Assembly: GCA_041920215.1 (NCBI GenBank) | Contig: JAYRSJ010000008.1 | Coordinates: 1 to 64,000 of the forward strand | Direction of reading: 5' to 3' | Source of the DNA: JAYRSJ01 sp041920215 | Lineage (GTDB): Bacteria > Pseudomonadota > Gammaproteobacteria > Burkholderiales > Burkholderiaceae_C | DNA: 64,000 nt | Shown: positions 61,806 to 64,000 of the stretch, piece after piece | How the letters are laid out: every line of letters begins with the position of its first letter | How positions within the stretch are numbered: the first letter of the stretch is position 1 | The notes under the pieces: generated by a model | Databases searched by the model: none | The model's input: only the letters and a program-made list of their open reading frames with translations | What the model was told of the DNA's origin: nothing | Program-made: the position numbers and the translations under genes

Positions 61806-62576
61806 GTGGATTCCACACGCTTCATCCTGATTCAGACCAGTCACCCGGGCAATGTGGGCGCCACCGCTCGGGCCATGAAGGTGATGGGCTTTCGCGAGCT
61901 GGTGCTGGTGGCGCCGCGTTTTGCCGATGTGCTGAGCCAGGAGGAGACCGTCGCCATGGCCAGCGGCGCCGCCGACATCCTGGCCCGGGCCCGTATCGTC
62001 GACAGCCTCGAGGAGGCGCTGGAGGGCGTCAGCTTCGCCTGCGCCACCGCAATGACACCGCGTGACTTCGGCCCGCCCACCCGGGAGCCACGATCGCTCT
62101 TTGCCGAGCTGGCCGCCAGCGAACACAGGCTGGGCCTGGTATTCGGCTCGGAGCGCTATGGCATGAGCAACGAGGATGTCTACCGCTGCCATGCGGTGCT
62201 CTCGATTCCCACCCATCCGGACTACGGCTCGCTGAACCTGGCGCAGGCGGTGCAACTGCTGGCCTATGACTGGCGCCAGGCCCTGGGTGGCTTCAACGTG
62301 GCCGCACGCACCGCGGATGCAAATCTGGCCGACGCCCGCGCGGTGCAGGGCCTGCTGAGCCATTTGCAGCAGGGCCTTGAGGCGATCGGCTATCTGGATC
62401 CGGCCGCGCCGAAGAAGCTTATGCCGCGGCTGAATCAGTTGTTCAACCGAGCCGAGCTGAGCGTCGAGGAAGTCCATATCCTGCGCGGCATTGCGCGGGC
62501 GATGGATGTGGCCGGCCGTCAGGTGCGGGCGCAAGCCTCTGCCCAAACCGCAGAGCCCCCGACGCGCCAGGGTTGA
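61806..62576 (+). CDS. trmJ: tRNA (cytidine/uridine-2'-O)-methyltransferase TrmJ-type
   Basis: A 256-residue SPOUT enzyme methylating position 32 of tRNAs. SPOUT motifs are ILIQTSHPGNVGATARAMKV, LVFGSERYGMSNEDVYRCHA and IPTHPDYGSLNLAQAVQLLA. A helical C-terminal extension (LNQLFNRAELSVEEVHILRG) is TrmJ-like. The start is GTG 61806. It is divergent from suhB and 43 nt upstream of cysE. Confidence 0.93.
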   Translation: MDSTRFILIQTSHPGNVGATARAMKVMGFRELVLVAPRFADVLSQEETVAMASGAADILARARIVDSLEEALEGVSFACATAMTPRDFGPPTREPRSLFAELAASEHRLGLVFGSERYGMSNEDVYRCHAVLSIPTHPDYGSLNLAQAVQLLAYDWRQALGGFNVAARTADANLADARAVQGLLSHLQQGLEAIGYLDPAAPKKLMPRLNQLFNRAELSVEEVHILRGIARAMDVAGRQVRAQASAQTAEPPTRQG

Positions 62577-62619
62577 AGGGCGCCGCTACACTGGGCGGCC
62601 CTGTTTCGATAGAGCCCCC

Positions 62620-63393
62620 ATGTTCCAGCGCCTTCGCGAAGACATCGCCTGCATCCTCGAACGCGATCCAGCCGCCCGCTCGGCCTGGGAGGTGCTGAGC
62701 TGCTATCCGGGCCTGCATGCGCTGTGGATGCATCGCCGTGCGCATTGGTGCTGGACCCATGGCCTGAAGTGGCTGGGCCGCTTCATCTCGCATTTATCGC
62801 GTTTCTTCACCGGCATCGAGATTCATCCCGGTGCCACGCTGGGCCGACGGGTCTTCATTGACCATGGCATGGGTGTCGTGATTGGCGAGATGGCCGAGGT
62901 CGGCGATGACTGCACGATCTACCAAGGGGTGACCCTGGGCGGCACGGCCCTGGTCAAGGGAGCCAAGCGCCATCCGACGCTGGAGCGCGGTGTCATCGTC
63001 GGCGCCAATGCCTGCGTGCTGGGGGGATTCACCGTCGGCGCCGGGGCTCGGATCGGCTCGCTGGCGGTGGTGACCAAGCCGGTGCCGCCGGGGGCCACCG
63101 CGGTGGGCAATCCGGCGCGCATCATCGAGGCCCAACTGGAGGCCAGGCGCGAGGAAGCCGCCGCCAAGATGGGCTTCTCCGCCTATGGCGTGACGCAAAG
63201 CGACGATCCACTGTCGCAGGCCATGCGAGGTCTGATCGACAACGCGGCCGGCCAGGATCACCAGATCGCGCTGCTGTGGCAGGCGATAGAAAAGCTCTCA
63301 AGGGCTGCCGCCGACAAGGACTGCGTGCCCTCGGACGCAGCACGCACCGAATGCTTCGAAGCGGCCAGGCTCAACCAGCTGGTCGGCAAGTAG
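62620..63393 (+). CDS. cysE: Serine O-acetyltransferase
   Basis: A 257-residue hexapeptide-repeat enzyme making O-acetylserine for cysteine synthesis. It has HRRAHWCWTHGLKWLGRFIS, IHPGATLGRRVFIDHGMGVV, TIYQGVTLGGTALVKGAKRH with the active-site His, and HPTLERGVIVGANACVLGGF. It is the short (SrpH/EpsC-like) type with a variable C-terminal extension, so feedback sensitivity cannot be judged. ATG 62620. Confidence 0.94.
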   Translation: MFQRLREDIACILERDPAARSAWEVLSCYPGLHALWMHRRAHWCWTHGLKWLGRFISHLSRFFTGIEIHPGATLGRRVFIDHGMGVVIGEMAEVGDDCTIYQGVTLGGTALVKGAKRHPTLERGVIVGANACVLGGFTVGAGARIGSLAVVTKPVPPGATAVGNPARIIEAQLEARREEAAAKMGFSAYGVTQSDDPLSQAMRGLIDNAAGQDHQIALLWQAIEKLSRAAADKDCVPSDAARTECFEAARLNQLVGK

Positions 63394-63406
63394 CGCGGGT
63401 GCGGGA

Positions 63407-63443
63407 AGCCCTCGTGCCGGCCGCAGTGAGCGGGCTCGTTTTT
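63407..63443 (+). terminator. Weak intrinsic terminator between cysE and slyD
   Basis: An AGCCC/GGGCT stem with an irregular loop is followed by CGTTTTTCC on the plus strand. It lies between the convergent stops of cysE and slyD. Confidence 0.4.
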
Positions 63444-63448
63444 CCGGC

Positions 63449-63925
63449 TCAGTGATGGTGCCCATGGTCGCCATGGGCATGGCCATGGGCGATTTCCTCG
63501 GCGCTGGCCGCGCGGACCGATTGCAGCTTGAGGGCGATGCGCAGGCTCATGCCGGCCAGCGGATGGTTGCCGTCCAGGTGCACCGTGTCGCCCTTGATCT
63601 TGGCCACTGTCAGCACCAGGGTTTTGCCGTCGGGTTCGCGGATTTCCAGCTGCCCCCCGACCTTGACGCCGGCGGGGAAGTCGCGCTTGGCGATGCTGCG
63701 CAGCAGGCTCTCGTCGCGCGGGCCGAAGGCCTGCTCGGGAGAGAGGTTCAAGCTGGTCTGGAAGCCGGCCTCCTGGCCCTCGAGCGCTGCTTCGATGGCA
63801 GGCAGGGTATTGCCATAGCCGCCGATCAGCACGGCCATCGGTTCCTTGGAGGCTTCGATCAGCCGACCCTGGCCATCGGCCACTTTCAGATGCACGATGG
63901 CGACGGTGTCTTTTTGAACTTTCAT
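63449..63925 (-). CDS. slyD: FKBP-type peptidyl-prolyl isomerase SlyD
   Basis: A 158-residue SlyD-like isomerase and chaperone. The FKBP core begins VAIVHLKVADGQGRLIEASK and has MAVLIGGYGNTLPAIEAALE. The insert-in-flap domain follows (EQAFGPRDESLLRSIAKRDF), then HLDGNHPLAGMSLRIALKLQ. A His-rich tail (HGHAHGDHGHHH) should bind nickel or other metals. Its ATG overlaps the stop of an upstream frame. Confidence 0.95.
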   Translation of the reverse strand: MKVQKDTVAIVHLKVADGQGRLIEASKEPMAVLIGGYGNTLPAIEAALEGQEAGFQTSLNLSPEQAFGPRDESLLRSIAKRDFPAGVKVGGQLEIREPDGKTLVLTVAKIKGDTVHLDGNHPLAGMSLRIALKLQSVRAASAEEIAHGHAHGDHGHHH

Positions 63926-64000
63926 GGGCTCTTGGTTTTCAGCGCGGATTTGGGTCGGAAGGCTTTGCAGACCTCGTCCCGGGTTTCTAGATAGGGGCCG
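63922..64000 (-). CDS. C-terminal end of an upstream gene (partial)
   Basis: The last 25 codons of a frame that enters from the window edge and stops at 63922, overlapping the slyD ATG by 3 nt. The readable end is GPYLETRDEVCKAFRPKSAL followed by KTKSP, a basic hydrophilic tail. The stop/start overlap is typical of coupled genes, but the frame is too short to identify. Confidence 0.45.
   Translation of the reverse strand, partial: GPYLETRDEVCKAFRPKSALKTKSP

Overview
The window reads as a chromosomal segment of a high-GC betaproteobacterium of the order Burkholderiales, probably from the Roseateles/Mitsuaria/Rubrivivax side of the Comamonadaceae/Sphaerotilaceae. The call rests on gene order (mdh / GntR regulator / sdhCDAB-sdhE-gltA; pyrG-kdsA-DUF1330-eno-ftsB), on protein character and on the strong GC third-position bias. 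No rRNA, tRNA, IS element, prophage or CRISPR array was seen. Almost all of it is ordinary housekeeping and catabolic DNA, so the novelty lies mostly in regulation and in a few small or unusual genes.

Region 1 (1-11.7 kb) is a TCA-cycle block. On the minus strand lie mdh, a CitE-like lyase, a small secreted protein, a VapBC-type toxin-antitoxin pair and acnB (cut by the window edge). A GntR/UTRA regulator starts divergently from mdh and is followed by sdhCDAB, sdhE and gltA. A nested palindrome lies just upstream of the GntR gene. Region 2 (11.8-20.3 kb) is a nucleoside-salvage operon (LacI regulator, ribokinase, nucleoside hydrolase, MTA/SAH-type deaminase) followed by purL. Region 3 (20.3-30.5 kb) is mixed: an SOS-box-preceded 93-residue gene, a flavin monooxygenase, a CHASE-PAS-PAS histidine kinase, an HtrA/DegQ-like protease, an inner-membrane acyltransferase, rlmB, upp, a GNAT enzyme and an S9 peptidase.

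Region 4 (30.6-44.8 kb) is a co-directional cluster for putrescine uptake and breakdown: an omega-aminotransferase, puuB, puuD, puuA, spuC, potFGHI, a DUF3138 outer-membrane protein and a PuuC-like aldehyde dehydrogenase. A divergent Lrp/AsnC regulator sits next to it with a long dyad in front of its start. The set encodes both the gamma-glutamylated and the direct transaminase routes from putrescine to GABA.

Region 5 (44.7-64 kb) holds an EamA transporter, a Bax-inhibitor-1 protein, a DUF455 protein, gamma carbonic anhydrase, hslO, a nucleotide/NAD salvage group (secreted 5'-nucleotidase, NadR-like kinase, PnuC), ftsB, eno, DUF1330, kdsA, pyrG, a hydrolase, mutS, suhB, trmJ, cysE and slyD.

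The most notable signals are: (a) a perfect LexA-type box, CTGT-N8-ACAG, in front of an unrecognised 93-residue gene; (b) the same 12-bp LacI-family palindrome, GCAAACGTTTGC, in front of both the nucleoside operon and the distant 5'-nucleotidase gene about 39 kb away, implying one regulon; (c) four places where an intrinsic terminator lies directly in front of the start codon of the next co-directional gene; and (d) long dyads at the GntR and Lrp genes.
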